DNA of 64,000 nt from the NCBI GenBank assembly GCA_947471505.1, contig CANIWM010000004.1:62001-126000 (forward strand), in the 5' to 3' direction. Of the stretch, positions 26,421 to 35,616 are shown one piece after another; positions within the stretch are counted from its first letter, which is position 1; the number at the start of each line of letters is the position of its first letter. Source of the DNA: Chthoniobacteraceae bacterium (lineage in GTDB: Bacteria > Verrucomicrobiota > Verrucomicrobiia > Chthoniobacterales > Chthoniobacteraceae). The position numbers and the translations under genes are program-made. The notes beneath the pieces were generated by a model. The model was not told the origin of the DNA. It was given only the letters and a program-made list of their open reading frames with translations, and searched no databases.

Positions 26421-27734
26421 TCACCCGGCCAGTCGCTCGTAGCGAGCAGCCGTCGCGGGAGCTACGCCAGCGCTCGTCAAATCGATCACACGCTGCTCAG
26501 CAGTGAGCGTGGCGAGCGCGGGGGCGTAAGCAGCGTTGATATTCCCGATGAGCACCGTGTCCACTCCCGCCACGGCTTCTTCCGCGCTGGCGACCATGAG
26601 TTTCGCGATGTGCGGGATGTGCCCCTCTATGTAGCGGCGGTTCGCGCCGACGAGCCGCGCGGTGTTCACATACGGGTCGAAGAGCCGCAGCTCGCAGCCT
26701 TTGCCCAGCAGCGCCTCCACGACGGTGACGATGGGCGATTCCCGCAGGTCATCCGTCCCGCCTTTGAACGCGAAGCCGAGCACGGCGATCTTCCGTTTTC
26801 CATCGTTCGTGATGAGCCGTAGCGCGCTGCGAATCTGCGCGTCGTTGCTCGGCGTGATGTGCGAGAGCATGGGAATTTCGATGTCCCGCGAGCGCGCCAG
26901 CCACGTCAGCGCGCGCAAGTCTTTCGGCAAGCACGAGCCGCCGTATGCGAAGCCCGGCTTGAGGTAAGCGGGCGACAAGTTCAGCTTCGTGTCTTGGCAG
27001 AAAATGCGCATCACCTCGTGGCTATCCACGCCGATGGCCTTGCACAGCGCGCCCACTTCGTTGCCAAAAGTAATCTTCAGCGCGTGGAAGATATTGTCGC
27101 AGTACTTCACCGTCTCCGCGACTTCCAGCGCCGTGTGGATGAGCGGCGCGGAGATGCCATCGTAGAGCCGCGCGACCAGCTCTCCATCCGCACGATTTCG
27201 CGAGCCGATGACGGTCTTGGGCGGCGCGTAAAAATCCGCAACTGCCGTGCTCTCGCGCAGAAACTCAGGGTTCATCACCACGCCAAAATCTACATCGAAC
27301 ACCTTCCCCGAAGCCCGCTCCAATGCCGGGATCACCACATCCCGAATCGTCCCCGGAAGCACCGTGCTCCGCACCACCACGACGTGCCGCGCCGCCTTCC
27401 CGCGCAGCACCGCGCCGATGTCTTCGCACACGCGACGAATGTAGGTGAGGTCCAGCTCCCCGCTCGGCTGGCTGGGCGTCCCCACGCACAGCAGGGAAAG
27501 CTCCGTGGCCTCCACGGCCTCGCGTGCATCCGTCGTCGCCCGCACCGTCCCGGTAGCCACGCCCGCCGCGAGAAGCTCCTCGATTTCCGCCTCGATAATA
27601 GGCGAGCGCCCGGAGTTGATGAGGTCCACTTTGGCCCGCTCCGTATCCACGCCGACGACGCGATGCCCCGCCTTCGCGAAGCAACCCGCCACGACGGTGC
27701 CGACATACCCGAGCCCAAAGATGCTGATGTTCAT
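26421..27734 (-). CDS. GDP-mannose 6-dehydrogenase-like nucleotide-sugar dehydrogenase
   Basis: A 437-residue protein of the UDP-glucose/GDP-mannose dehydrogenase family, which makes nucleotide-sugar uronic acids with two NAD+. The Rossmann start ISIFGLGYVGTVVAGCFAKA is followed by AGRSPI-type text (NSGRSPIIEAEIEELL), which favours the AlgD branch over UDP-glucose dehydrogenase. The catalytic segment FAYGGSCLPKDLRAL holds the nucleophilic Cys. KVDLIN, STVLPGT and NPEFLRE are also present. GDP-mannuronate would feed an exopolysaccharide. The glycosyltransferase at 30850 is the nearest sugar-related gene. Substrate preference is inferred from motifs only. Confidence 0.9.
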   Translation of the reverse strand: MNISIFGLGYVGTVVAGCFAKAGHRVVGVDTERAKVDLINSGRSPIIEAEIEELLAAGVATGTVRATTDAREAVEATELSLLCVGTPSQPSGELDLTYIRRVCEDIGAVLRGKAARHVVVVRSTVLPGTIRDVVIPALERASGKVFDVDFGVVMNPEFLRESTAVADFYAPPKTVIGSRNRADGELVARLYDGISAPLIHTALEVAETVKYCDNIFHALKITFGNEVGALCKAIGVDSHEVMRIFCQDTKLNLSPAYLKPGFAYGGSCLPKDLRALTWLARSRDIEIPMLSHITPSNDAQIRSALRLITNDGKRKIAVLGFAFKGGTDDLRESPIVTVVEALLGKGCELRLFDPYVNTARLVGANRRYIEGHIPHIAKLMVASAEEAVAGVDTVLIGNINAAYAPALATLTAEQRVIDLTSAGVAPATAARYERLAG

Positions 27735-27820
27735 GCTCGCAAGATTCCAGACGCGCGGGGGGAAAGGGAACGCTTTTCTGCGCTTGCGGCTCAGACCACC
27801 GCCCGCAAAAGTCGCGCGCC

Positions 27821-28174
27821 ATGAGCAACATCGTCAGCATTCATCCTTACTTCAAAGTCCACGCAGGTCAGATGGACGCCGCCCGCGCCGTCCTCGCCAC
27901 GTTCTGCGAGAAGACGAAGACGGAGTCGGCGTGCCTCTATTACGACTTTACGGTGAACGGCGATGTCGTCTTTTGCCGCGAAGCCTACGTGGGAGCGGGC
28001 GGCGCGCTGGCGCATCTCGCAAATGTAAGCGCGCCGCTCGCCGAGATGCTGCAACTTTCCGACCTCATCCGCCTAGAGCTGCACGGCTCCGCTGCTGAGC
28101 TGGCGCAGCTTAGAGAGCCCCTCGCCGCGCTGCCGGTGGAGTGGTTCACTTTTGAGTGCGGCATCGGGCGGTAA
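27821..28174 (+). CDS. Antibiotic biosynthesis monooxygenase (ABM) domain protein
   Basis: A 117-residue single-domain protein with the ferredoxin-like ABM layout: VSIHPYFKVHAGQMDAARAV at the start, then CLYYDFTVNGDVVFCREAYV and a C-terminal helical region. Family members act as small oxygenases or as YgiN/LsrG-like enzymes; no cofactor is predicted from sequence. It is divergent from the nucleotide-sugar dehydrogenase. The FG-GAP gene starts 8 bp after its stop, so the two may share a transcript. Specific substrate unknown. Confidence 0.82.
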   Translation: MSNIVSIHPYFKVHAGQMDAARAVLATFCEKTKTESACLYYDFTVNGDVVFCREAYVGAGGALAHLANVSAPLAEMLQLSDLIRLELHGSAAELAQLREPLAALPVEWFTFECGIGR

Positions 28175-28182
28175 GTCACGGT

Positions 28183-30837
28183 ATGCGGCCCCGCATCGAA
28201 CCTCTCGAAGCCCGCATCGCTCCGGCGGCGGCGAGTATTGATCTGCGCTCGTTTCATGGCGTGGAGTTTCTCGGCGAGTCTGCGGAGGATGGCTTTGCGT
28301 CTTCGCTGAGCGGCGAGGGGGATGTGAACGGCGACGGTTTTGCAGATCTCATCATCGGGGCAAGTTCCGCGCTTTCTGGAGCCGGCACGAGCTACGTGCT
28401 TTTTGGCAAAGCGAACGGCTTCGGGGTGGGCTTGCAACTCTCCGCGCTGGATGGCGCGGATGGCTTCAAAATCGTGGGCGAAGCAGCGGGCGATTATTCC
28501 GGCGGCACAGTGAGCAGTGCGGGCGACGTGAATGGCGATGGCTTTGCCGACTTGCTCATCGGCGCATCGGGCGCAGATGCCAATAACAGCGGCTCTGGGG
28601 CGAGCTACGTCGTCTTTGGAAAGGCGAGCGGCTTTGGTGCGACGCTGAATCTTTCCACGCTCGATGGCAGCAACGGCTTCAAGATGCAGGGCCGGACGGG
28701 GTTTGATTTTTCGTTCGGTGCGATGCGGACTGCGGGCGATGTGAACGGCGACGGCTTCGCGGACCTCATCATCGGCGCACCCGAGGCAGACCCGAATGGC
28801 GACGCCTCCGGCGCGAGCTACGTGGTCTTTGGCAAACCGAACGGCTTCCCCGCGACGATGAATCTCTCCACGCTCGATGGCACCAGGGGCTTCATCATCC
28901 AAGGCGAGGCCGCTGGCGATCGCGCGGGGACTTCCGTGAACGCGGCAGGCGATGTGAATGGCGATGGCTTTGCGGACCTTTTGGTGGGGACGGCTTCGAT
29001 CGCTTCCTTCACCAAAAAAATCGGGACGAGCTACCTCATCTTCGGCAAAGCGAGCGGGTTCAGCGCGAGCTTCAATCTCTCCACGCTCGATGGCAGCAAC
29101 GGCTTCAAACTGACGAGCGGCCTGTATGAGTTCTCCAGCCACGCCGTGAGCAGCGCGGGCGATGTGAACGACGATGGATTCGACGACATCCTCATCGGCG
29201 CACGCAAAGAACTCCCGCGCGGCGAGGCGTATGTGGTCTTCGGGAAAGCGGGCGGCTTTGCGCCGAGCATCGCACTCAAGTCGCTCAATGGCAGCGATGG
29301 CTTTATCATCCTCGGCGATAGGAAAGGCGCTCGCGCTGGCGACGCCGTGAGCGCGGCGGGCGATGTAAATGGCGACGGCATCGCCGACATCCTCATCGGC
29401 GATCACAAGGCCGGGGACCGAGGGAAGTTCTCCGGCGCAGGCTACGTCATTTTCGGCAAGACGAGCGGCTTCAAGGCGAAGGTGAAACTCTCAACTCTCA
29501 ACGGGACCAATGGATTCAGGATCAAGAGCAAAGCCGCTGGAGACTTCCTCGGGACGGCGGTGAGCGGAGCTGGCGATGTAGATGGCGACGGCTTCGACGA
29601 CATCCTCGTGGGAACAGCCAAAGGGGCGGCTTACCTCGTCTTCAGTTTCGACAAAGACTCGATTCAGTTGGCCGCGAACGGCAAGAGCGTAACTTACACC
29701 GACCTTGATGGCGACCGCGTGACCATCGCCACGAGCAAGGGAACGCTCGGTCTTTCGCAGTTGGTGTTCGCCGCTGAGGATAGCAGTAGCTATGGCTCCC
29801 AACTCAACTCGCTCTCCTTTGCTGCGCAGCAATTTACCGGCGCAAACATCACCATCACCGCCAAGCCCGGCCCGCGCGGCGGCGATGGGCGCGTGAATAT
29901 CGGCACGCTCGATGCCACAGGCGTGAACCTCGGGACGGTGAATATCGACGGCGACATCGGACACCTCAATGCAGCCACGGAGTCTGGCCCTTTTGCCCTA
30001 CCCGCGCTCCGCTCGCTCACCGTGCGGAGCATCGGGATGTTTGACGCAAACGCCGCTGTATTCTTGCAAGGCGCACTGCCGAAGCTCGCCATTCGCGAAG
30101 ACCTGCGAGCCGCATTCACCCTTGCCGGGAGCGACGCGGTGCTCGGCGCGGTGACTATCGGCGGCTCCATCGTGGGCGGTGGGATTTACGCGAAGGCCGC
30201 CATCGAGGCACTCACCGTCGGCGGTGATATTCGCTCGGCGGGCGCACCTTTGCTCATCGCGACGGATGGCGTGCTCGGCGTGCTGAAAGTCGGCGGCAGC
30301 GTGCTCGGCACGAGCGCCGCGCCCGTGCAGATTCGCGCGCTCAGCGAGTTCATCATCGGGAGCGACGGGGAGTTTATCTCCATCGGGAAAATCGCAGTCG
30401 CGGGCAACGTCGAGTTTGCACAGATCGCAGCGGGCGTGGGCTCGCTGTTCTATCACGCCTACGGAACTATCGGCAGCATCACCGTCGGCGGCGACTGGAC
30501 CGCCAGCACCGCAATCGCCGGAGTCGGCGCTGGAGTGGATGGCAAGCTCGGGACGAATGACGACGCGAGATTCCCCGGCGCAAACTCTACGCTGCTCTCC
30601 CGCATCGGCAGCATCCTCATCAAAGGCCGCGCCTACGGCACTGCGGCGGACAGCGGCGATATGTTCGGCATCGTCGCCGAGCGCATCGGCAAAGCGAAAA
30701 TCGGCACGCAGACGTTCGCCTTCACGCCGGAAGCGAATGAAGCATTCTTTGCGGCGACGACCGGCCCCGGCGCGGGCACGGAGAGTCCCGCGTTTGATTT
30801 CATCATCCGCGAACTCATCTCCACGACGCCGATGTGA
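28183..30837 (+). CDS. FG-GAP repeat surface protein with LE-x-RIAPA N-terminal motif
   Basis: An 884-residue protein from ATG 28183. It lacks a classical signal peptide and instead starts MRPRIEPLEARIAPAAA, a motif shared with the protein at 42125-43639. About residues 30-490 contain seven FG-GAP (integrin alpha-type) repeats of roughly 64 residues, each with a calcium-type loop such as GDVNGDGFADLIIGA and a following SYVVFGK strand; together they should fold into a beta-propeller. The C-terminal ~390 residues are Gly-rich parallel-beta text (VTIGGSIVGGGIYAKAAIEA, LTVGGDIRSAG). Cell-surface or extracellular location and adhesion are inferred. Adjacent repeats are also close at the DNA level. 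Confidence 0.88.
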   Translation: MRPRIEPLEARIAPAAASIDLRSFHGVEFLGESAEDGFASSLSGEGDVNGDGFADLIIGASSALSGAGTSYVLFGKANGFGVGLQLSALDGADGFKIVGEAAGDYSGGTVSSAGDVNGDGFADLLIGASGADANNSGSGASYVVFGKASGFGATLNLSTLDGSNGFKMQGRTGFDFSFGAMRTAGDVNGDGFADLIIGAPEADPNGDASGASYVVFGKPNGFPATMNLSTLDGTRGFIIQGEAAGDRAGTSVNAAGDVNGDGFADLLVGTASIASFTKKIGTSYLIFGKASGFSASFNLSTLDGSNGFKLTSGLYEFSSHAVSSAGDVNDDGFDDILIGARKELPRGEAYVVFGKAGGFAPSIALKSLNGSDGFIILGDRKGARAGDAVSAAGDVNGDGIADILIGDHKAGDRGKFSGAGYVIFGKTSGFKAKVKLSTLNGTNGFRIKSKAAGDFLGTAVSGAGDVDGDGFDDILVGTAKGAAYLVFSFDKDSIQLAANGKSVTYTDLDGDRVTIATSKGTLGLSQLVFAAEDSSSYGSQLNSLSFAAQQFTGANITITAKPGPRGGDGRVNIGTLDATGVNLGTVNIDGDIGHLNAATESGPFALPALRSLTVRSIGMFDANAAVFLQGALPKLAIREDLRAAFTLAGSDAVLGAVTIGGSIVGGGIYAKAAIEALTVGGDIRSAGAPLLIATDGVLGVLKVGGSVLGTSAAPVQIRALSEFIIGSDGEFISIGKIAVAGNVEFAQIAAGVGSLFYHAYGTIGSITVGGDWTASTAIAGVGAGVDGKLGTNDDARFPGANSTLLSRIGSILIKGRAYGTAADSGDMFGIVAERIGKAKIGTQTFAFTPEANEAFFAATTGPGAGTESPAFDFIIRELISTTPM

Positions 30838-30849
30838 GCGTGGCGCTGA

Positions 30850-32127
30850 ATGTTCTTTTTCCCCACGCCGCCGCGCAGCTACGGTGTGCGCCGCTTGAGA
30901 ATCCTTTTCCACAATTGCCGAATCCTCCACCCGCTGAACGGCGGCGACCGCATCCGCACTTTCAATATGCTGAAGGAGCTGCGAAAGCGGCACCACATCA
31001 CGTATCTGTGCCTGCGCACGCCTGCGGATAGCGATGAGTCCGTGGCGCTCGCGAGCGAGTATTGCCATGACCTGATCCCCGTCGCGCACGCGGTGAAGAA
31101 CAAGCGTGGGTTGCGATTTTATGCGGAGGTCTTGGGCAATACGTTGTTTGGAAAGTATCCGTTTCTCGCTTCGAAGTATGTCTCCGCCGAGAGCATCGCG
31201 CATCTCTCGCGACTCGTCGCGGGCGGACAGTTCGACTTGTTAATATGCGACTACCTCGCGCCGATGGGGAACTTGCTGGATCTGCCCGAGCGGCCGCGCG
31301 TGCCGATGATGCTCTTTCAGCACAACGTGGAGTCGGTCATCTTTAAGCGCCACGCGGAGACCGCTACGAATCCGCTGAAGCGCGCGCTTTATCGCAAGCA
31401 ATGGCGGGCGGTCGAGCGCATGGAGCAGCAGGCGGCGGCGTTCGTGGATGCGCAAGTTTCCGTCTCCGATTCCGACACCGCGCTCTTCCGGGAAATGGGG
31501 ATGCGCAATGTGCTCGGCGCGGTGCCGACGGGGGTGGACTGCGAGTTCTTCCAGCCGCCCGCGCAGCCGCCGAAGCGCCCGGTGATGGCGTTTCTCGGCT
31601 CGATGGATTGGGATGCGAACCAAGACGCCGTGCGCTGGTTCACCACCGAAGTGCTGCCGCGCATCCGGGCGCGTGTGCCGCAGGCGGAGTTCCTCGGCAT
31701 CGGGCGCAACCCGCCTGCATCCTTGCTCGCGCTGGCGGCGAGCGACCCGCTCGTGCGCCTCACCGGCACCGTCCCCGACGTGCGCCCGCACATGGCGGAG
31801 GCGGCGGCGATGGTCCTGCCGCTGCGAGTCGGCGGCGGCACGCGCATCAAAGTGTATGAGGCGATGGCGATGGGGACACCGGTAATTTCTACAACCATCG
31901 GCGCGGAGGGGCTCGACTACACCCACGGCAGGAACATCCTCATCGCGGACACCGCCGAAGCATTCGCAAATGAAGCCATCGCACTGCTCTCGGACGCGGC
32001 GCGTGCCGCCGACATCGCTGCGGAAGCGCGGCGGCATGTGGCGGCGAACTACTCGTGGGGCAGCGTCGCGAGTATCTTCTCCCGCTACTGCGAGCAGACG
32101 GTGGAGCGGGCGAAGCCGAGGATATGA
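30850..32127 (+). CDS. Glycosyltransferase family 4/1 protein
   Basis: A 425-residue GT-B glycosyltransferase as read from ATG 30850. Homology appears to begin at RILFHNCRILHPLNGGDRIR, so a GTG at 30886 or TTG at 30895 may be the true start. The C-terminal half has the GT-1 features PVMAFLGSMDWDANQDAVRW, VRLTGTVPDVRPHMAEAA, LPLRVGGGTRIKVYEAMAMG and EGLDYTHGRNILIADT, with E-x7-E-like spacing around KVYEAMAMG. It should transfer a sugar from a nucleotide donor, probably for an exopolysaccharide or surface glycan. Its stop overlaps the next ATG (ATGA, 32124-32127). Confidence 0.9.
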   Translation: MFFFPTPPRSYGVRRLRILFHNCRILHPLNGGDRIRTFNMLKELRKRHHITYLCLRTPADSDESVALASEYCHDLIPVAHAVKNKRGLRFYAEVLGNTLFGKYPFLASKYVSAESIAHLSRLVAGGQFDLLICDYLAPMGNLLDLPERPRVPMMLFQHNVESVIFKRHAETATNPLKRALYRKQWRAVERMEQQAAAFVDAQVSVSDSDTALFREMGMRNVLGAVPTGVDCEFFQPPAQPPKRPVMAFLGSMDWDANQDAVRWFTTEVLPRIRARVPQAEFLGIGRNPPASLLALAASDPLVRLTGTVPDVRPHMAEAAAMVLPLRVGGGTRIKVYEAMAMGTPVISTTIGAEGLDYTHGRNILIADTAEAFANEAIALLSDAARAADIAAEARRHVAANYSWGSVASIFSRYCEQTVERAKPRI

Positions 32128-32609
32128 GCACCGCCGCCGCTCGGCTCTGCGTGGAATGTGGGATGTGCTGCAACGGCGTGATGTTCTCCGTCGTGAAACT
32201 CCAGCCCGGCGAGTCCGCAAAGTCGCTGGGAGCGCTCGGACTAAAAGTGAAGCGCGGAGCATTCGCGCAGCCATGCTCGGCGCTAGAAGGGCTCCGGTGC
32301 TCGATTTACGCGGCGCGGCCCACGCGGTGTCGGCTGTTCGAGTGCCAGCAGTTGAAGCGCGTAGCCGAGGGCACAATCACCGAAGCGACCGCGCTAGAAG
32401 CCATCCGCGAAGCACAGCGCCGAGTCGCGGAGCTTGAGGCCCTCTTAGAAAAAGCGGGCGGCAGCAACCCAAGGAAATCGCTCTTCCACCGCTGCATCAC
32501 CGTGCTCGCCGAGATGCCAACCTCCGAACTGCGCGCGGAACTCGCACTCGCGATGGAATCGCTGGAGGCGATGCTGGATGCGGACTTCAGAACGCCTCAG
32601 CTCGCGTAG
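32124..32609 (+). CDS. YkgJ-family cysteine-cluster protein
   Basis: A 161-residue protein from ATG 32124. It has the CxxCxxCC N-terminal cluster (CVECGMCCNGVMF), then CSALEGLRCSIYAARPTRCR and FEC, the conserved Cys pattern of the YkgJ/UPF0153 family thought to bind zinc or an iron-sulphur cluster. The C-terminal half is helical and may include a coiled coil (RRVAELEALLEKAGG). It is translationally coupled to the glycosyltransferase. Its 3' end overlaps the convergent UbiA gene by 13 bp. Function of the family is not established. Confidence 0.87.
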   Translation: MSTAAARLCVECGMCCNGVMFSVVKLQPGESAKSLGALGLKVKRGAFAQPCSALEGLRCSIYAARPTRCRLFECQQLKRVAEGTITEATALEAIREAQRRVAELEALLEKAGGSNPRKSLFHRCITVLAEMPTSELRAELALAMESLEAMLDADFRTPQLA

Positions 32610-33589
32610 AACTTTTTTCCGGCCCATGCGCTCAACGGGACCAGCGCCAGCAGGGCGAAGGCGCTGAGGAGGCTGGGGATGGTTTTTAGGCCGCTGTAGG
32701 CGTTGCCGGGCATGACGCAGAGGGCGGCTTGCATGACGAGGAGGAGTCGGATGTAGCCGCCGATGGCGGGTGGGATGGGGCGCGGCGGGGTTTTGAGGAG
32801 GTCGCCGGTTTGCATGACGCAGAGGACGAGGGCGACGAGCCAGAGCGTCGGCGAGGGGTCCATGAGGATGCGTCCGGTGAACTGTTTCAGGATGATGTAT
32901 CCGGCGAATGCGGCGGCGAGGGGGAGCATTTTGGCGAGCTTGGGGACGATGGGTTTTGTCTCGTGGCGGGCGAGGTTGGTGACGGCGGCGATGTAGAGCG
33001 TGGTGCCGATGGCGGCGGCGGTGGCGCTGAAAAGTCCCCAGCCGGTGCGCTGCGCTTCGAGGACGAAATAGGGCGTCAACATTCCGAAGGAAAAGGGGAG
33101 CGCGTCGGCCCAGGCGATGGTGGTGGAGTCGAGGCCCGCGCCCGCGATTGCGCCGAGGATGAGGCTGAGTCCGCGACAGAGCCCCATGTTGATCGCGCCG
33201 ATGATGGGGATGCGCTTGGTGGTGGCGTTGTAGAGCCAGACGGTGATGAGCAGCGCGACGCCCATGACGGCGCTGCGGGGGCCGAGCCCGGCGTGAAGCG
33301 TGCCGATGCCCGCGACGCACAGGGCGAGGATGGCGGTGACGGCGGCGCTGCGCGAAATGGCTCCGCTGGGAAGTGGGCGGTTGGGGCGGTCGGCGAGGTC
33401 TTCTTTGGTGTCGATGACATCGTTCATCGCCAGACCGGCGGCATAGATGCAAAGGCTGGCGACGATGGCGGGGACGACGCGGTGGTCGAGCACGCCGCCC
33501 GTGGCGATGAGGAACCCAGCGAGCGGATCGCCGGGGACGGTGAAGAGATTCGGGGCTCGGAAGAGCTGGAGCCAGGCGCGGAGTTTCAT
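32597..33589 (-). CDS. UbiA-family prenyltransferase (EboC-like)
   Basis: A 330-residue polytopic membrane protein of about nine helices. The prenyl-diphosphate/Mg2+ motif is NDVIDTKEDLADRPNRPLPSG, matching the N-D-x-x-D-x3-D motif of UbiA enzymes. The start LRAWLQLFRAPNLFTVPGDP resembles the EboC branch. The second D-x-x-D-type motif is weak here. UbiA proteins transfer isoprenoid chains to aromatic or other acceptors at the inner membrane. The ATG overlaps the stop of the upstream isomerase-like gene by 4 bp (33586-33589), making it the last gene of a DAHP synthase / TIM barrel / UbiA operon. Confidence 0.9.
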   Translation of the reverse strand: MKLRAWLQLFRAPNLFTVPGDPLAGFLIATGGVLDHRVVPAIVASLCIYAAGLAMNDVIDTKEDLADRPNRPLPSGAISRSAAVTAILALCVAGIGTLHAGLGPRSAVMGVALLITVWLYNATTKRIPIIGAINMGLCRGLSLILGAIAGAGLDSTTIAWADALPFSFGMLTPYFVLEAQRTGWGLFSATAAAIGTTLYIAAVTNLARHETKPIVPKLAKMLPLAAAFAGYIILKQFTGRILMDPSPTLWLVALVLCVMQTGDLLKTPPRPIPPAIGGYIRLLLVMQAALCVMPGNAYSGLKTIPSLLSAFALLALVPLSAWAGKKFYAS

Positions 33590-34464
33590 GTTTCGGTTAG
33601 CATCCGGCGGAGGTGGGCGATGCAGATGCGGCTGGCGGGTTCGGCGTGGGCGGAGAAGGCGTGTCCGGCGGGGAGGTGCTGTGCGTCGTGGTCGAGCGGG
33701 ACGACGCGCCAGTGGGTCTCTAGGGTGATCCAGCCGTGATAGCCGTTCGCTTTAAGCGTGCGAAAGTGCGCGGGGAAATCGAGCTGGCCGGTGCCGACTT
33801 CGAGACACGTCGGCGCGGCTTTGGTGCCAGCGCGGCGGGCGTCTTTGATGTGGACGTGGCCGACGAGCCCGGCGACGGCATCGAACGCGGGGCCGACGGG
33901 GTCTTCGTCGCCGTCGAGGTAGAGGCAGTTGCACGGGTCCCAGACGAGTGTGGCGGCGTCGTTCGGCGGGAGGTGTCGCCAAAACTCGGCGGTCTCGGCG
34001 GCGTCGCCCATGATGCAGTTCGCTTCGTTTTCGATGCCGATGCGGATGCCGGTTCCTTTTACGAAATCGAACAGTTTCCCAAAGTGCGACGCGGCCCGCG
34101 CGAGGTCGTCGCGGGTTGCGGGATCCGAGCGGCGGAGGAATGTGAAGACGCGCACAAGATCGGTGCCGAGGATGTGCGCGGCTTCTACGGAACGCTGGAA
34201 CAGCTCGACGTGCGCGGCGATCTCGCTGGGGGAATCGAGGTCGCACTTAAAGACCGGCGACGCTGCGCCCGCGATGGCGAGCCCGGCGTCCTTGGCGCGG
34301 GTGGCGATGGTGCGGAGGTCGTCCGGCGAGAGGTCGCGGAAGGCTTTGCCGAAAAGGCTGCGCACTTCGATGCCGTCGAGCTTTTCCTCGGTGGCAAAGC
34401 GGAGGACGGCGTCGAGGTCTTGCGAGACCTCGTCGGTGAGGATGGCGAGGCGATACCAACTCAT
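33586..34464 (-). CDS. Sugar phosphate isomerase/epimerase-like TIM-barrel protein
   Basis: A 292-residue xylose-isomerase-like TIM barrel (AP endonuclease 2 superfamily). Visible pieces: LAILTDEVSQDLDAVLRFA, GIEVRSLFG, RIGIENEANCIMG, LVWDPCNCLY, VGHVHIKDA and GWITLETHW. These carry the Glu, Asp and His residues normally used to bind a divalent metal. The substrate cannot be told from sequence. It lies 3 bp after the DAHP synthase stop and overlaps UbiA by 4 bp, so all three are one operon. EboE proteins of the ebo cluster have a comparable fold, which is suggestive only. Confidence 0.88.
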   Translation of the reverse strand: MSWYRLAILTDEVSQDLDAVLRFATEEKLDGIEVRSLFGKAFRDLSPDDLRTIATRAKDAGLAIAGAASPVFKCDLDSPSEIAAHVELFQRSVEAAHILGTDLVRVFTFLRRSDPATRDDLARAASHFGKLFDFVKGTGIRIGIENEANCIMGDAAETAEFWRHLPPNDAATLVWDPCNCLYLDGDEDPVGPAFDAVAGLVGHVHIKDARRAGTKAAPTCLEVGTGQLDFPAHFRTLKANGYHGWITLETHWRVVPLDHDAQHLPAGHAFSAHAEPASRICIAHLRRMLTET

Positions 34465-34467
34465 CGG

Positions 34468-35499
34468 CTAGCTCCTGCGGATGTCCCAAAGCTGGCGCGC
34501 TTGGGTGATGATTTTCTTGAGCACGTCGGGGGTGACGGCTTGCTTCGGGTCGTCGCCGATTCCTTTGCTCGGCGCGACGTTGGCCTCGATGCACAGGCCG
34601 TCGGCTCCGTAGGCGATGGCGGCGAGCGCGGCAGCGGGGACGTAGGCGGCTTTGCCCACGGAGTGCGATGGGTCCACGACGACCGGGGCCCAGGTGCGCT
34701 CTTTCAAAAGCGGGACGATGCTTTCGTCGGGATGGTTGCGGTATCCGTCGAGCGTCGGAGAGGTGCCGCGCGGGCAGAGGATGACGTTGGGATTGCCAAG
34801 CTGGACGATGTATTCCGCCGCGGCGATGAACTCCTGCGTGGAGCCCATGTGGATGCTGCGCTTCAGCAAAACAGCTACGTCGCGCCCGACGATGGCTTGG
34901 CCGATTTGGCGGAGGAGCGAGTAGTTTAGTGCATTGCGTGCGCCGACTTGGAGGCAATGAACCCCCGCATCGAGCGCGAGGCGGAGGTGCTCTTCGTCCA
35001 TCACTTCGGTATCGACTGGAAGGCCCGTAGCGCGACCCGCTTCCATGAGGATGTCGAGCGCCTTGGCGTCGCCTTGGTAGCTGTAGGGATTCGTGCGCGG
35101 CTTCCACACGCCGCCGCGCAGGGCGTTCGCGCCCGCCTCCTTTATGGCGTGCGCCGTCTCGATGGTGAGCGTGGGGTTTTTCGGGTCAATCGTGCACGGC
35201 CCCGCCACTACGAAGAGCGATTGCCCGAGCGTGACACCGCCGATTTTTACCCGGTGTGAAGCGAGGCTAGAGCGAATGTCCATGAGCTTGTGCGGGCTCT
35301 GGATGCGGTCCACCCGGTTCACGAAGGGGAGCCCTTCGAGCTTGGTGATCATGTCGTCATTCCGCTCATCGCCGATGATGGCGTAGATGGACTGCACCTC
35401 GCCGTAGATCACCTGAATCTTGCATCCAAACGAGCCGACGATGTCTGTGACTTCCTTGAGTTGCTCGTCTGAGAGTTTGCTGACGTTTGGTATGATCAT
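34468..35499 (-). CDS. aroF: 3-deoxy-7-phosphoheptulonate (DAHP) synthase, AroF/type I-beta
   Basis: A 343-residue enzyme from ATG 35499, the start of MIIPNVSKLSDEQLKEVTDI. Residues 1-70 form a ferredoxin-like (ACT-type) regulatory domain as in Thermotoga DAHP synthase. The catalytic barrel contains VVAGPCTIDPKNPTL, GGVWKPRTNPYSYQG, VDTEVMDEEH, QVGARN, VLLKRSIHMGSTQEF, LCPRGTSPTLDGYRN and VVDPSHSVGKAAYV. It joins phosphoenolpyruvate and erythrose-4-phosphate as the first shikimate step. The N-terminal domain suggests aromatic amino-acid feedback. A second, unrelated-class DAHP synthase is at 63007. It is first in the operon with the TIM-barrel and UbiA genes. Confidence 0.94.
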   Translation of the reverse strand: MIIPNVSKLSDEQLKEVTDIVGSFGCKIQVIYGEVQSIYAIIGDERNDDMITKLEGLPFVNRVDRIQSPHKLMDIRSSLASHRVKIGGVTLGQSLFVVAGPCTIDPKNPTLTIETAHAIKEAGANALRGGVWKPRTNPYSYQGDAKALDILMEAGRATGLPVDTEVMDEEHLRLALDAGVHCLQVGARNALNYSLLRQIGQAIVGRDVAVLLKRSIHMGSTQEFIAAAEYIVQLGNPNVILCPRGTSPTLDGYRNHPDESIVPLLKERTWAPVVVDPSHSVGKAAYVPAAALAAIAYGADGLCIEANVAPSKGIGDDPKQAVTPDVLKKIITQARQLWDIRRS

Positions 35500-35616
35500 A
35501 TTCGGAAAAGGGCGCGGAACGTAGCGTCCACACGCCGGGCTGCAATGCCGGAGATTAAAGAGAACGCTCCGAGCAAGAGCTTGCTCCCTGTGGATTTCCA
35601 TGCGAAACGGCGTGGC

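Noticed and set aside
27985-29406. A 473-codon leftward frame opposite the FG-GAP gene
   Set aside because: Its apparent internal repeats mirror the FG-GAP repeats on the other strand; no start or domain evidence.
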